This document shows positions 45,274 through 54,766 of a stretch of 64,000 nt of DNA, piece by piece. Location of the stretch: NCBI GenBank assembly GCA_022709905.1, contig JAKLHY010000001.1, positions 203,463 to 267,462 on the forward strand, read 5' to 3'. Positions within the stretch are counted from its first letter, which is position 1. Every line of letters begins with the position of its first letter. The position numbers were made by a program, and so were the translations under genes. The stretch comes from Verrucomicrobiota bacterium. Lineage in GTDB: Bacteria; Verrucomicrobiota; Verrucomicrobiia; Limisphaerales; UBA1319. The notes beneath the pieces are model-generated. The model saw only the letters and a program-made list of their open reading frames with translations. It was not told the origin of the DNA and did not search any database.

Positions 45274-46023
45274 ATGAGGGCCATAATCCTGATTATAGTC
45301 ATCAGCCTCTGCTTCGGCGCCACGCTGCGCGCCGAATCCTTTCGAAATCTAAACTTCGACGAAGGCGAATTGGTCATCACCGAGTGGATCAACGAACAGT
45401 GCGGATACGGACCAGGATACCTTCTCCTGCCGGGTTGGAATGATTTTGAGGACAATCCAAACGCGTTGGTGAGTTACAACATTCGTTACAGCACCGAGTT
45501 GCCGGCCACCACCCTCGATGTCGAAGCCCCAGGCATGGAAGGCAAATATAATGTTTCTCTGATGCCTGCCTCGGGACCCGGCGGCCCCATTCCCACCGAA
45601 TTGCGCCAGGTGGGCCAGATCCCGATCGATGCCCTCTCGATCCGCTATCGCATTGCGGGCGCCCCGCTGGATTTATTTATCGCTGGAAACGACATCGCCC
45701 TGCAATACCAAGACCCCGGGGACATCTCGCAGTATGTTTACGCTTATGGCGACATCTCGGCTTACTCGGGGATGAACGTGGAACTGCTGTTCCGTACTCC
45801 GTCATCCGGTTTTAGCCGCCTGGACAGCATTCAGTGGCTGCCGGATCCCATTCCCGAACCGACCTCCTGGGTGCTGATCCTGGCCGGCTCGATCGTTTTC
45901 CTCTGCGCACGACAGTCTTGCAGGCCGTCCACGTTTTTGGGCGGCCGATCAAGCTTCCCAGATGGTGCACCCACCCACCATCGAGTGGGTTGGCCCTCCC
46001 GACAAAACCCGAAGTCATTTTAA
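45274..46023 (+). CDS. PEP-CTERM protein with an unusual C-terminal extension
   Basis: 249 residues from ATG 45274 (a TTG at 45265 is the frame limit). A signal peptide (MRAIILIIVISLCFGATLRA) is followed by a beta-rich domain of about 180 residues without a known family. Then comes a PEP-CTERM tag, PIPEPTSWVLILAGSIVFLC followed by ARQSCR. Such tags direct exosortase processing and normally end within a few residues of the basic cluster. Here about 35 more residues follow before the stop, and the gene ends only 15 bases from the convergent GH106 gene. A frameshift or lost stop is likely. Confidence 0.75.
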   Translation: MRAIILIIVISLCFGATLRAESFRNLNFDEGELVITEWINEQCGYGPGYLLLPGWNDFEDNPNALVSYNIRYSTELPATTLDVEAPGMEGKYNVSLMPASGPGGPIPTELRQVGQIPIDALSIRYRIAGAPLDLFIAGNDIALQYQDPGDISQYVYAYGDISAYSGMNVELLFRTPSSGFSRLDSIQWLPDPIPEPTSWVLILAGSIVFLCARQSCRPSTFLGGRSSFPDGAPTHHRVGWPSRQNPKSF

Positions 46024-46038
46024 AGGAAACCCTAAAAC

Positions 46039-48963
46039 TTATCTTGCCTCCAGCAAACGGACCGGGCCCAGAAGGCCGGAGTCCATCAACGGGGTGTCGC
46101 GGGTGAGCTTTCGGATATTCGTGCGGGTGCGTCTTTGTTCGGGCGGCAATGTCTGGTCGCCAATGATCCGGTTTGGCCAGAAATTCACCACATCAACTTC
46201 AAGCTGGTTATCTCTCGGTTTAAGAGATTCTGTGACATCAATCCGGAACGGATTGGCCCAAAGGATTCCGAGTGTATGTCCATTGAGACGCACTTCGGCC
46301 AGTTCCTTGACTGTGCCGAGATCGAGGCAAATCCGGACGTCAGGAATGGTTTGGGGATTGGGCGGTGTTACTTGTTTTCCCTCGGGAAGATCAAAGGATT
46401 TCCGATAGGTGGCGGTTCCGGAGTAAAACTTGATGCCGCTGTCCGGGTGGGTGGCCCAGTTGGTCAGGCGCGCGAACTCGACTGAACCGGGGCCGCCCCA
46501 AGCCGGATTGAACTCGACTGTCCACGGGCCACTCAATTCCATCAGGGGCTGAAAGCGTGGAAAGTTCGACTTGACCAGGCCCGGTGAGCGCGCCCGAGCC
46601 TGATGGCGGAACACAACAAACCAGGAGCCGAAAGGAGGAAACTCCAAAGGCACGAGTGTTTGGCCGTCCTGGCATGTCCAGGACTCGAGAGAACGGATCT
46701 TTCCCGTGACAGGATCCCATAGTTCAGGCTGTTTGTTAGCGATGCGAAACGAACAGGTGACGGCCTCGAGTCGATTGCTGCGGTTCGCGACGAAGTAAAG
46801 ATCGGTTGCGCCGTCGCGGCGATGGATGTAGTCGAGCGCAGTCTGAGAATCGCCGCCCTTGAAATCGAAGTCGGGGGACAAACCGCGTGCGAGAAGAATT
46901 TGCCGGGCCGATGAATTCCGGATGACCTGGCCGCGGCCGATTTTACGCGTCGAGGAATCGGGCAGATCTGATTTGCCCCAAAGTCGATTGGCCAGGCGCG
47001 TAATTTCCCGGTCGCAGGCGGGGTAATCTTGAAGGCTGGAGGCATGCAGGGGTTTGGGGCCGATGATGGTGGCGCCAGCCTCGACGAATTGGGAGAGCTT
47101 GCGCAGAACAGGAAGAGAGATCTGTTGGCGATCGGGCAGAACCAACAGGCGATAGCTCATCCCATCCGGCAAGACGAGCCTTCCCGATTCCACACGCATG
47201 CGCGACAGGAGGACTTCCTCGGTCACCACATCATAGTCGAAGCCGGGCAGAACACGGGCGGGATCGGAACGCTTGAGCTGGGCGAAGTTGGGCACGTGAT
47301 CGCCGTAATAATAGCAGACATCGGCAACGAAGAGCCCTCGCTGCAGTAGGAACTGACATCGATTGATATAGTCGAGGAACGGGCCGGAGCGGCTCCACCA
47401 GGTGGAATTGGGATTGAAATGGGTGCCGGCGAAGTATTCCTGCCCCGGCAGTCCCATTTCATCCGGGGAACAGGTAAAGGCGTGCCAGACCAGAAGGTTG
47501 AGTCCTTCGCAGGCGGCGCGATCAAAGGAAGGTTTCAGGTTGTCCCACAACGTTTCCTGCCAGTGAGGGCCGATGGTCGTGAATCCCTCGGCGGCGACAA
47601 GGCGACGGCCGTAGGTGTGGGCAGCCGAGGCGGGCTGTTTGACGAAAAACCGGTTGGATTCACCGACCCGATGACGCCAGGACCACGCCCAGAACTCGGA
47701 CATGGGCACGTCATTGAATCCAAGGCAACGCTGGGCATCGATGGGGACGGCGTGAGGACCGCCGGATTCCGGATGAATTTCAAGTCCGTGTCGATGCGCG
47801 CGGTCGCGAAACAGACGAAAATGGTTGTCGATAGCGAGGTCGCCCAGCGTTTTGCGGAAATCGTTCAGGAACCGGTTGCTGACGGGGCGGCTGTGGACGA
47901 TGCGTCCGGTGATGACGGGGAGATACGGGAGAAAATCGTAGCCGCACCGGCGTCGGAATTCCTCGCGCAGGGTGGGCGTCCAATTGATGGCCTCGACTTC
48001 CCAACTATCGGTATGCAGATACCTGAGGGTCCGGCCGGCCAGGGGACCCGCGTCGGCAATCAGGGGATCGATCACCGCATCCCAGTAACGAGAGAAGGCG
48101 CCGGCGTCCAGGACGTCCAAGGCGTAACCTTTCCATCCGTCACTCGACGTGGAGACCCGGGAATGATCTCCGATGGTGCAGCCGATGCGCAAAATCATCC
48201 AGGTCCCGGGCGGAATTGACCAATTCAGAGTGCCCGTTGAATCGAGGCGCGAGGTCAAGTCGAGAACTTCCGCGGAGGATGTGTCTTCTTCTCCGGGTGT
48301 GGCGGGAGCGTCCTGGAGGAGAGGGGTAGTATCGGGAGCGGAGAAGTGGAGCGCCCGGTGCATGGCCTTTTGTTCCCAGTTTTGAATGGCGGGTCTGGGC
48401 GGGGCGTCAGAAGGGCGGTTTCTGACGGGGTACGCCACCACGAACAAATCGCGGTAGTACCCATCCCGGCTCTTTGGCGCCGGTAATTTTTCACCGTATG
48501 ATTGGGGGCCGTCGATGCGGAGTTCCGACCAGACCAGTTTTTTCGCGGCATCATCGGGTTTGACCATGGGACCGCCGAGGTTCCATCCGCTCTGGATGTT
48601 CAGGCTCATTTCGAGGCCGAGGCGATGGGCTTCGCGGAGGGTATGGCGGTAAAGCTCGCGCCAGGGGGGGCTGAAGAAATCGGGTCCATGCGGAACGCGA
48701 TCATTGCCATCCTGGCTGGCTCCATCGGCGTCACAAATGAGGGCGCCTCCGAAGCCTTGGATTTTCATCTGTTCCAGGTCGCGGGTGATGGCTTCTTTGG
48801 TGACATTGCCGTTTAACCACCACCAATACGCGCGAAGGCGAGCGGAGTTGGGCGGATAGGCGAAATCCCGTTCCAACCTGTTATCAGCCAAGACCAAGGA
48901 TTTTGGGAAAACCGTAAGAACCAGGAACAGAGCCGCGAAATACGGGTTCAGTGCGCAATTCAT
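46039..48963 (-). CDS. Exported alpha-L-rhamnosidase-like protein (GH106 type)
   Basis: 974 residues with a signal peptide (ALFLVLTVFPKSLVLA). The mature protein opens with the family hallmark RAYWWWLNGNVTKEAITRDL and EQMKIQGFGGALI, followed by LEMSLNIQSGWNLGGPMVKP. The C-terminus is a galactose-binding jelly-roll (RICLDLGTVKELAEVRLNGH ... VDVVNFWPNRIIGDQ). GH106 enzymes remove alpha-L-rhamnose from pectin rhamnogalacturonan and other glycans. It is 58 bases downstream of the GH51 gene on the same strand, so the two probably act together on pectic side chains. Confidence 0.85.
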   Translation of the reverse strand: MNCALNPYFAALFLVLTVFPKSLVLADNRLERDFAYPPNSARLRAYWWWLNGNVTKEAITRDLEQMKIQGFGGALICDADGASQDGNDRVPHGPDFFSPPWRELYRHTLREAHRLGLEMSLNIQSGWNLGGPMVKPDDAAKKLVWSELRIDGPQSYGEKLPAPKSRDGYYRDLFVVAYPVRNRPSDAPPRPAIQNWEQKAMHRALHFSAPDTTPLLQDAPATPGEEDTSSAEVLDLTSRLDSTGTLNWSIPPGTWMILRIGCTIGDHSRVSTSSDGWKGYALDVLDAGAFSRYWDAVIDPLIADAGPLAGRTLRYLHTDSWEVEAINWTPTLREEFRRRCGYDFLPYLPVITGRIVHSRPVSNRFLNDFRKTLGDLAIDNHFRLFRDRAHRHGLEIHPESGGPHAVPIDAQRCLGFNDVPMSEFWAWSWRHRVGESNRFFVKQPASAAHTYGRRLVAAEGFTTIGPHWQETLWDNLKPSFDRAACEGLNLLVWHAFTCSPDEMGLPGQEYFAGTHFNPNSTWWSRSGPFLDYINRCQFLLQRGLFVADVCYYYGDHVPNFAQLKRSDPARVLPGFDYDVVTEEVLLSRMRVESGRLVLPDGMSYRLLVLPDRQQISLPVLRKLSQFVEAGATIIGPKPLHASSLQDYPACDREITRLANRLWGKSDLPDSSTRKIGRGQVIRNSSARQILLARGLSPDFDFKGGDSQTALDYIHRRDGATDLYFVANRSNRLEAVTCSFRIANKQPELWDPVTGKIRSLESWTCQDGQTLVPLEFPPFGSWFVVFRHQARARSPGLVKSNFPRFQPLMELSGPWTVEFNPAWGGPGSVEFARLTNWATHPDSGIKFYSGTATYRKSFDLPEGKQVTPPNPQTIPDVRICLDLGTVKELAEVRLNGHTLGILWANPFRIDVTESLKPRDNQLEVDVVNFWPNRIIGDQTLPPEQRRTRTNIRKLTRDTPLMDSGLLGPVRLLEAR

Positions 48964-49021
48964 GATTGCGTCACTTTACCAGTGCGTGCGGTTGAAATCA
49001 CGCACGAAGCGTGAAGGAGCA

Positions 49022-51013
49022 TTAATCAGCTCTCAAGCGCAATACGCTCATCGAATACGGGGGGCAAGCATACGAAAAGCTGGCCCCGGTTTGAGGGAGC
49101 CGCCGGGATACTGGGGCGACTTTGCGGGGTGCCTGGAGTGAGTTTTCGTCGGTGAGATTATCGGTGGTGAGGACGATGACCGTGCCTGAGCGCGCGATTT
49201 GTTTGGCTCCGGTCAGCTGAAACTGGGCGGTCCGCGATTCAGGCGCGCTGTTGACGACTTTCAGGATGACCTCGCCCGTGAGGCCGTCGTAATTGGCGCT
49301 GGCATAGAGGCCGGGCTGGGTCGAGGACGGCGGGGGTTGGCCCTGAACCTGGATGGGCAGGATGGCGGTCCCGCGATGGACACAAAACAATTGCTGGACA
49401 TAATAGCTGGGGGTGCCATAGGCCTGGAGGTTGTCGAACCAGACCAAGTTCGGTCGCCACTGCCAGCCTTCTTCATGGCCCGAGAGGGGGGCGTAAGACG
49501 ACATCGTGACCACATCGGCGTTACGTTCCAGCCCGGTCATGAAGGCGGCTTCGGCCAGGGCGCATTCCCAGTTATTGCGGTTTTCCGGACTGACGACCTT
49601 GACGCTTTGCGCGGCGTATTCGCCCATGAAGACCTTGGGGCCTTTGCGTTCGAAGCCGTCGTATCGGAAGGCGTTGTCGAGGAACCACGCGGGCCGATCA
49701 TAGCAATGCTCATCCACAATATCGGCGTTCAGCTCGCGGAGTTTGGGCCAGAGGAAATCGTAGAGTTCGTCGTTGGGACGGGGGCCGGCGCTGGATACAA
49801 GCAGGATTTCGGGGTGTTTGGCTTTCAGAACCTCGGCAAACCGGGTGTAACGTTCGATGTATTGAGGGCCCCATTGTTCATTTCCCACCCCCAGGAGGCG
49901 CATTCGGAAAGGGGCGGGGTGTCCCATGGCGGCGCGCCGCGCGCCCCAGGTGCTGGAGACGGGGCCGTTGGCAAACTCGATCAGATCCAGCGCATCCTGA
50001 ATGTAGGGACCCAACCGATCCAGAGGGACGAGTTCGCCTGTATTAAACTGGCAGGCCATGCCGCAATTGAGGATCGGAAGCGGTTCGGCCCCGATGTCTT
50101 CGCAGAGCTGGAAAAACTCGAAGAATCCCAGGCCGAACGACTGGAAATAGTCTGGCGCCGGCCGGTGTTTGAACTCGTCATTCCAACGGTTGATGATCAG
50201 CTTGCGTTCGGCCAGATCGCCAATGGTGGTTTTCCATTGGTATCGCTTCGAGAGATCCCGGCCTTCGACAATGCACCCTCCCGGAAACCGCATGAAGGCC
50301 GGCTTGAGATCGGCAAGCAATTGGACGACGTCCGGACGCAAGCCGTTCGGGCGATTTTTCCAGGTGTCTTTGGGAAAAAGCGAAACCATGTCGAGCTCGA
50401 TTACCCCGGAGCCCTGAACCAACAGGTTGAGATGGGCTTTCGGATGGGCGCCCCGGGAACGCAAGACGCAGGAATGCCGCTTCCAATCATGGGTGACTCC
50501 GTCCAATTTGCCTTGAGCCAGGATATGGCCTTCCTCATCCTCGAGTTCCACCAGGATCCGGGGAGGATTGGCTTCGAGACTCCGGGCATAGACAGAAAAC
50601 GTGAACGATTGATGATCGCGGACTCCCATGCCAAAGAAACCTTCGTTGGCCAGGCCGATGCCGGTACCCGGTTGGTCCACCTGAATCCGCAGGTAGTGGA
50701 GATTGTTCGTGTTCAGGGGGGATTCCCGGCGCACGGACAGAGTCCCTTGCGCGTCGCCCCGCGTGAGTCGTGTCCACCCCATAAGTGGATCCGTGAACTC
50801 GAACGACCGATTTTTAACTCGTTCGGGATAAAGTCCGCCATCGCCGCCATAATTGATATCCTCGAAGAAAATGCCGAACTGTGTGGGAACCACGCCGGGT
50901 TGATCCACCCGGACGGTAATGGTGGTTTCCGACGGCGAGGCGGAGTAGGTTAAGGGAGCGAAAAGTAAGTAAAAGGAAAGACCCAGGAGGAGCGATAGCG
51001 AGAGCGTTTTCAT
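49022..51013 (-). CDS. Exported alpha-L-arabinofuranosidase (GH51) with N-terminal CBM4-like domain
   Basis: 663 residues. Signal peptide at residues 1-25. The GH51 start TQFGIFFEDINYGGDGGLYP is interrupted by a carbohydrate-binding beta-sandwich (about 70-215), after which the barrel continues (FMRFPGGCIVEG). Acid/base Glu379 lies in GVGNEQWG and nucleophile Glu465 in FMGEYAA. A C-terminal beta-domain completes the enzyme. It releases arabinose from arabinan or arabinoxylan in the periplasm or outside the cell. It is the first gene of the pair with GH106; a terminator-like hairpin lies 65 bases before its ATG. Confidence 0.92.
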   Translation of the reverse strand: MKTLSLSLLLGLSFYLLFAPLTYSASPSETTITVRVDQPGVVPTQFGIFFEDINYGGDGGLYPERVKNRSFEFTDPLMGWTRLTRGDAQGTLSVRRESPLNTNNLHYLRIQVDQPGTGIGLANEGFFGMGVRDHQSFTFSVYARSLEANPPRILVELEDEEGHILAQGKLDGVTHDWKRHSCVLRSRGAHPKAHLNLLVQGSGVIELDMVSLFPKDTWKNRPNGLRPDVVQLLADLKPAFMRFPGGCIVEGRDLSKRYQWKTTIGDLAERKLIINRWNDEFKHRPAPDYFQSFGLGFFEFFQLCEDIGAEPLPILNCGMACQFNTGELVPLDRLGPYIQDALDLIEFANGPVSSTWGARRAAMGHPAPFRMRLLGVGNEQWGPQYIERYTRFAEVLKAKHPEILLVSSAGPRPNDELYDFLWPKLRELNADIVDEHCYDRPAWFLDNAFRYDGFERKGPKVFMGEYAAQSVKVVSPENRNNWECALAEAAFMTGLERNADVVTMSSYAPLSGHEEGWQWRPNLVWFDNLQAYGTPSYYVQQLFCVHRGTAILPIQVQGQPPPSSTQPGLYASANYDGLTGEVILKVVNSAPESRTAQFQLTGAKQIARSGTVIVLTTDNLTDENSLQAPRKVAPVSRRLPQTGASFSYACPPYSMSVLRLRAD

Positions 51014-51077
51014 AGAGTCGTTATTGAACGGGAGTTGGCGATGGCGTCTGGCGGTCTCTGGACATGACTGGAGTTAT

Positions 51078-51136
51078 AAAAAAGACTCCATCCCCGTCAG
51101 GATCGACGGAATACGCCCTGCACAATGGATGGAGTC
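51078..51136 (-). terminator. Intrinsic-terminator-like hairpin in the leader of the GH51-GH106 pair
   Basis: On the minus strand GACTCCATCC (51136-51127) pairs with GGATGGAGTC (51093-51084), which is followed directly by six T residues (51083-51078). Inside the loop a second hairpin, CCGTC/GACGG, abuts the outer 3' arm. It ends 65 bases before the GH51 start and could be an attenuator or the end of a short upstream transcript. The rest of 51014-51292 shows nothing else. Confidence 0.6.
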
Positions 51137-51292
51137 TATCCTACGCGCAAGGCCATCTTTACTGATTCTCGGCGGCTGCTCAACGCCAGATTGCGTTTTT
51201 GGACCGCCAATTTGCGAAGGGCGCCGATCACCTTCCTGTAACCGCCGGACCGCCAGCCGAGTCATATCGGAAAACCAGAGGATGCAGCCGCT

Positions 51293-51862
51293 GTGAACAC
51301 TCGATGCCGAGCATTTATTGGTCTCTTGACGGTTCTTTTACTGTCTCGATGGGTTTTTTTGGCTGCCACGCCATCATGGATTCAGCTTTTCGTCGAAGGC
51401 AATCGGGCTTTTTTCTGGGTCCAGGGTGCGGAAGAGGACGAATGGCGCTTTGAGACATCCTCCGACATGAAAAACTGGTCCAACGCTCCTGGGTTGGGGG
51501 CCGCCTTTTCCGGCCAGGCTTTTTTTGCGTCGATACCGAGAGACATTCAGGGTGAGGGGACGCGGTTTTACCGCGCAGTCAGGACGAGCGGTTTATACGA
51601 CGCTGCGATCTTGCGGACTATCCATCTCATCCTGATTTGGGCCGATGAGGACGGACAGGCGAGTACGGGTCTGCACGCCAACTTCAAACTGGCGGCCTCA
51701 GGAGAACAGGTCTTGTTGATCGACTCGGATGAAGAGGATAATGCCATGCTGGATTCCGTCGTGTTTGGCGCCCAGCAAACGGACCGGAGTTATGGCCGGA
51801 CAGCCGCAAATCCGGTTCTGTGGAAAGTCCAAACCCCAACGCCGGGGCGAGCCAACCCTTAG
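51293..51862 (+). CDS. Exported protein, probably an internally deleted CotH/lamin-tail family member
   Basis: 189 residues. Hydrophobic signal (FIGLLTVLLLSRWVFLAA), then a short beta-domain ending in GTRFYRAVR, a frequent N-terminal module in verrucomicrobial exported proteins. Next is LYDAAILRTIHLIL, which resembles the entry strand of CotH-kinase-type proteins (LYDP..LRT..L.F). The sequence then passes directly to GLHANFKLAASGEQVLLIDS and LDSVVFGAQQTDRSYGRT, ending in TPTPGRANP, the second half of a lamin-tail domain. The several hundred residues expected between these parts are missing, but the frame is intact. It may be a working short protein or a deletion product. Confidence 0.6.
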   Translation: MNTRCRAFIGLLTVLLLSRWVFLAATPSWIQLFVEGNRAFFWVQGAEEDEWRFETSSDMKNWSNAPGLGAAFSGQAFFASIPRDIQGEGTRFYRAVRTSGLYDAAILRTIHLILIWADEDGQASTGLHANFKLAASGEQVLLIDSDEEDNAMLDSVVFGAQQTDRSYGRTAANPVLWKVQTPTPGRANP

Positions 51863-51970
51863 CGAAGTCGATCCCCAGATGTCTTCAGACGAGTTGGAGC
51901 ATTCTGACAGACCGCTGGGCCGGGGAGATCAACCTCGATCGCCGACCCGCCGCGCGATAAGGATTTCAAT

Positions 51971-52120
51971 GCAGGCTTTGGCGATTCCAAAACGCCGGGG
52001 ACAATCCTGCCCGGTGCGCGGATTTCAGACCGCTTGTCACGTTGAATCGGGGTGGATACCGCAAACCGGAGCGCGGAATTTATTCCGCAGCGCCAGTCGC
52101 GACAGGTCAACACTGCGGAA
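51971..52120. repeat. Dispersed REP-like repeat, copy B
   Basis: Second copy of the element at 33568-33718, same orientation. The stem GCGGAAT/ATTCCGC is kept while its two-base loop differs (TC in copy A, TT in copy B). Other differences fall mostly outside the stems. Region 51863-52424 holds this repeat, the CAGAT hairpin and no gene. Confidence 0.8.
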
Positions 52121-52205
52121 TGAATTCTGCGCGGGGGGGGACCCGGCGGATTTTCGGGAAATCCGCCCAAGGCACCACCATAACCAGGATAGTAGGAGCC
52201 ATTTT

Positions 52206-52282
52206 AACCGCAGATAAACGCAGATGCACACAGATTCACAAAACGGAGTATCAAAAGTCTTCGATCTGCGCCATCTGCGGTT
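52206..52282. repeat. CAGAT-type hairpin repeat, copy 2
   Basis: AACCGCAGATAAACGCAGAT on the left and GATCTGCGCCATCTGCGGTT on the right are inverted arms around about 35 bases. The 10-11-base spacing of the GCAGAT units repeats within each arm. It is homologous to copy 1 at 34430-34500, including the GAGAGAAA-like flank. Confidence 0.75.
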
Positions 52283-52424
52283 GAGAGAGAAAAAGAAAGT
52301 GTTCTGTCGCACAAGCCATTTGTCGGACGTTTTTTCCAGTTGACCAGGGCCCTAATGGCTGACCCTTTTGCTTGTTTCGGAATGTTTTTCGGCTGCAAAG
52401 AACCGGACGGATCAGCCTTTGGTG

Positions 52425-52808
52425 CTAGGTTTCTTCGATGATTTCGATTTCGTATCCTTCGGGGGCGTCGATGAAGGCGATCCGGTGGCCGGCGGAGGTG
52501 GTGTGGGGGCCGTCGGAGAAGGCCAGGCCCAGTTGCGCCAGGTGGCGGGCAAACTGATCGAGGTTATCGACGGCAAAGGCGAGGTGGGTGAGATCCGGTT
52601 GAACCTGCACGGGTCCGCTGTCGGGAAACTGGCAGATCTCGATCAGTTCGTCACTTTCGGGGGCCTTGAGGAAGACCAACTGGGCTCCGCGGGGGGATTG
52701 ATGGCGGTTGACTTCGATGAGTCCCAGAACCCGGGTATAAAAATCCACAGTGCGCGCGAGGTCATTGACCCGGTATCGTGTGTGCAAGAGACGTGTCACA
52801 ATGTTCAT
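52425..52808 (-). CDS. gloA: Glyoxalase I (lactoylglutathione lyase) family protein
   Basis: 127 residues, one-domain bacterial type with two beta-alpha-beta-beta-beta units. Metal-binding residues are in place: His9 (LLHTRYRV), Glu in ELIEICQFP, His in PDLTHLAFAV and Glu in GYEIEIIEE. RVNDLARTVDFYTRVLGL is the family signature. It would convert the methylglyoxal-thiol hemithioacetal to the lactoyl thioester. It is divergent from the ThuA gene. Confidence 0.9.
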   Translation of the reverse strand: MNIVTRLLHTRYRVNDLARTVDFYTRVLGLIEVNRHQSPRGAQLVFLKAPESDELIEICQFPDSGPVQVQPDLTHLAFAVDNLDQFARHLAQLGLAFSDGPHTTSAGHRIAFIDAPEGYEIEIIEET

Positions 52809-52914
52809 GGGGGCAATATCGTGTTAATCCCGGCGCTCGCAACAGGAAAAGAGGCGCGCTGTTTAGGAAAGAAATGAGTCGATTCCGTTGGGAGGAACGG
52901 CTAAAAAGTGGGGC

Positions 52915-53928
52915 ATGAAAACGCCAATTGGCTTTTTATTGTCTTTTTTAGCCGGTTCCTTGTCTGTTTTGACCGCCTATGCCAAGGACTGGGTGGTTTA
53001 CGAGGGCCAGCAAGGGCCCGGTCGGGGCAAGCACATCGTGTTTTTGAGCGGCGACGAGGAGTATCGCTCGGAGGAGGGCTTGCCCATGCTGGCGAAGATC
53101 CTGGCGATTCGGCATGGATTCAAATGCACCGTTTTATTCTCGATCAATCCAGCCGACGGCACCATTGATCCCAACAACACCGCGAACATACCGGGGCTGG
53201 ACCAATTGGCGCGGGCGGACATGGTGGTCATGCTCTGGCGTTTTCGGGAGTTGCCGGATGACCAAATGAAGCACTTTGTTGAGTACCTGAATTCCGGCAA
53301 ACCCATTATGGGATTACGCACTGCGACCCATGCTTTTGCCTATCAAAAAAATCGAAACAGCGCGTATGTCCGTTTCGATTGGCAGAGCAAGGAATGGCCC
53401 GGGGGATTTGGACAGCAGGTTTTGGGGGAGACGTGGGTGAATCACCATGGCGACCATGGCAAGGAAAGCACGCGCGGCGTGATTAACGACGCGATGAAGA
53501 GCCATCCCATTTTGCGAGGTGTTGAGGATATCTGGGGGCCGACGGATGTTTACGGTCTGGCGCATTTGCCGAAGGACGTTGAGGTTTTGGTGCATGGGCA
53601 GGTGCTCGCCGGGATGAAACCCTCGGATCCGCCTGTTGGGGGCACGAAGAATGATCCGATGATGCCGGTGGTCTGGTTGCGGAAATACACGGGAGAGAGC
53701 GGAAAAACCACTCAGGTGGTTACGACCACCATGGGGGCGTCGGTGGACCTGGAAAGCGAAGGTTTGCGGCGGCTTCTGGTGAACGCTTGTTATTGGGCTT
53801 TGGGACTGGCGGACCAGATCCCCGGCAAAAGCAACGTGGATTATGTAGGCGAGTACCGGCCCACGTATTTCGGCTTTGGCAAATTCCAGCGGGGCGTCAA
53901 GCCCGCGGATCACGAGTTGCGGCCGTGA
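52915..53928 (+). CDS. Exported ThuA-domain protein
   Basis: 337 residues from ATG 52915; the signal peptide ([17 protein letters not shown]) follows directly, whereas the TTG at 52888 would add nine residues. The ThuA-like class I amidotransferase fold is clear: [57 protein letters not shown] and [15 protein letters not shown]. ThuA proteins are linked to trehalose and other sugar use, but their reaction is unknown. The TGA overlaps the GTG of the next gene (GTGA), so the two are coupled. Confidence 0.85.
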   Translation: MKTPIGFLLSFLAGSLSVLTAYAKDWVVYEGQQGPGRGKHIVFLSGDEEYRSEEGLPMLAKILAIRHGFKCTVLFSINPADGTIDPNNTANIPGLDQLARADMVVMLWRFRELPDDQMKHFVEYLNSGKPIMGLRTATHAFAYQKNRNSAYVRFDWQSKEWPGGFGQQVLGETWVNHHGDHGKESTRGVINDAMKSHPILRGVEDIWGPTDVYGLAHLPKDVEVLVHGQVLAGMKPSDPPVGGTKNDPMMPVVWLRKYTGESGKTTQVVTTTMGASVDLESEGLRRLLVNACYWALGLADQIPGKSNVDYVGEYRPTYFGFGKFQRGVKPADHELRP

Positions 53929-54716
53929 ACCCTACCGCGCTGATTACCGGCGGCTCACGCGGGATTGGGCGGGGCATTGCTTTGGAACTGGCTCGGATCG
54001 GGTGGAGTCTGGTGGTGAACTACGCGGGAAACCGGTCGGCGGCTGAGGAGACCGCGCGGGCCTGTGTGGAGGCGGCCAGATCGAGCGGTCAAGACATCCG
54101 CGTGGAGATCTGCCAGGGTGACATTGCCCTGGCCGAGGATCGCCGGCGCCTGATCGAGTTTGGGCGCGAGCGATGGTCCCGTCTGGACCTGCTGGTGAAC
54201 AACGCGGGGGTTGCCCCGGTGGTTCGGGCGGATTTGCTCGAGGCGGATGAAGCCAGTTTTGATCGATTGATCGGCATCAATGTCAAGGGGCCGTTTTTCC
54301 TGACTCAGCAGGTGGCGCGTTGGATGGTTGACCAAGTTCAAGCGGGTGCGCCCGATTACCATCCCAAGATCATCACGGTCACTTCCATCAGCGCCTATAC
54401 GGCCTCGGTGAACCGAGGCGATTATTGTGTGTCCAAGGCCGCTCTATCCATGCTGACTCCGTTGTATGCCGCGCGGCTGGCGGAGTATGGCATTCGGGTT
54501 TATGAACTCCGCCCCGGGATTATCGCCACGGATATGACCCATGCCGTGAAGGAGAAGTACGACCGGCTGATTGCGGAAGGTTTGACGCCTCTGCCTCGAT
54601 GGGGAGAGCCGGCGGATGTCGGCAAGGCGGTGGTGGCCATTGCACAGGATCTTCTGCCGTTCAGCACGGGAGAGGTGATCAATGTCGATGGCGGATTCCA
54701 TCTGCGGCGCCTTTGA
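53925..54716 (+). CDS. Short-chain dehydrogenase/reductase (FabG-like)
   Basis: 263 residues. The GTG at 53925 overlaps the ThuA stop; a longer in-frame start lies inside that gene. NAD(P)-binding [20 protein letters not shown] (P-loop from residue 8), NNAG, the catalytic Ser in VTSISAYTA and Tyr/Lys in [10 protein letters not shown], and PGIIATDMT are all present. Annotated relatives are 3-ketoacyl-ACP reductases, but in this setting, between ThuA and a GH88-like enzyme, oxidation or reduction of a sugar derivative is at least as likely. It ends in the usual [10 protein letters not shown]. Confidence 0.9.
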   Translation: MNPTALITGGSRGIGRGIALELARIGWSLVVNYAGNRSAAEETARACVEAARSSGQDIRVEICQGDIALAEDRRRLIEFGRERWSRLDLLVNNAGVAPVVRADLLEADEASFDRLIGINVKGPFFLTQQVARWMVDQVQAGAPDYHPKIITVTSISAYTASVNRGDYCVSKAALSMLTPLYAARLAEYGIRVYELRPGIIATDMTHAVKEKYDRLIAEGLTPLPRWGEPADVGKAVVAIAQDLLPFSTGEVINVDGGFHLRRL

Positions 54717-54766
54717 GGCTTGCGCATGCGCGCGTCGATGCGTTGATCCGAATCATCCTGTTTTTT

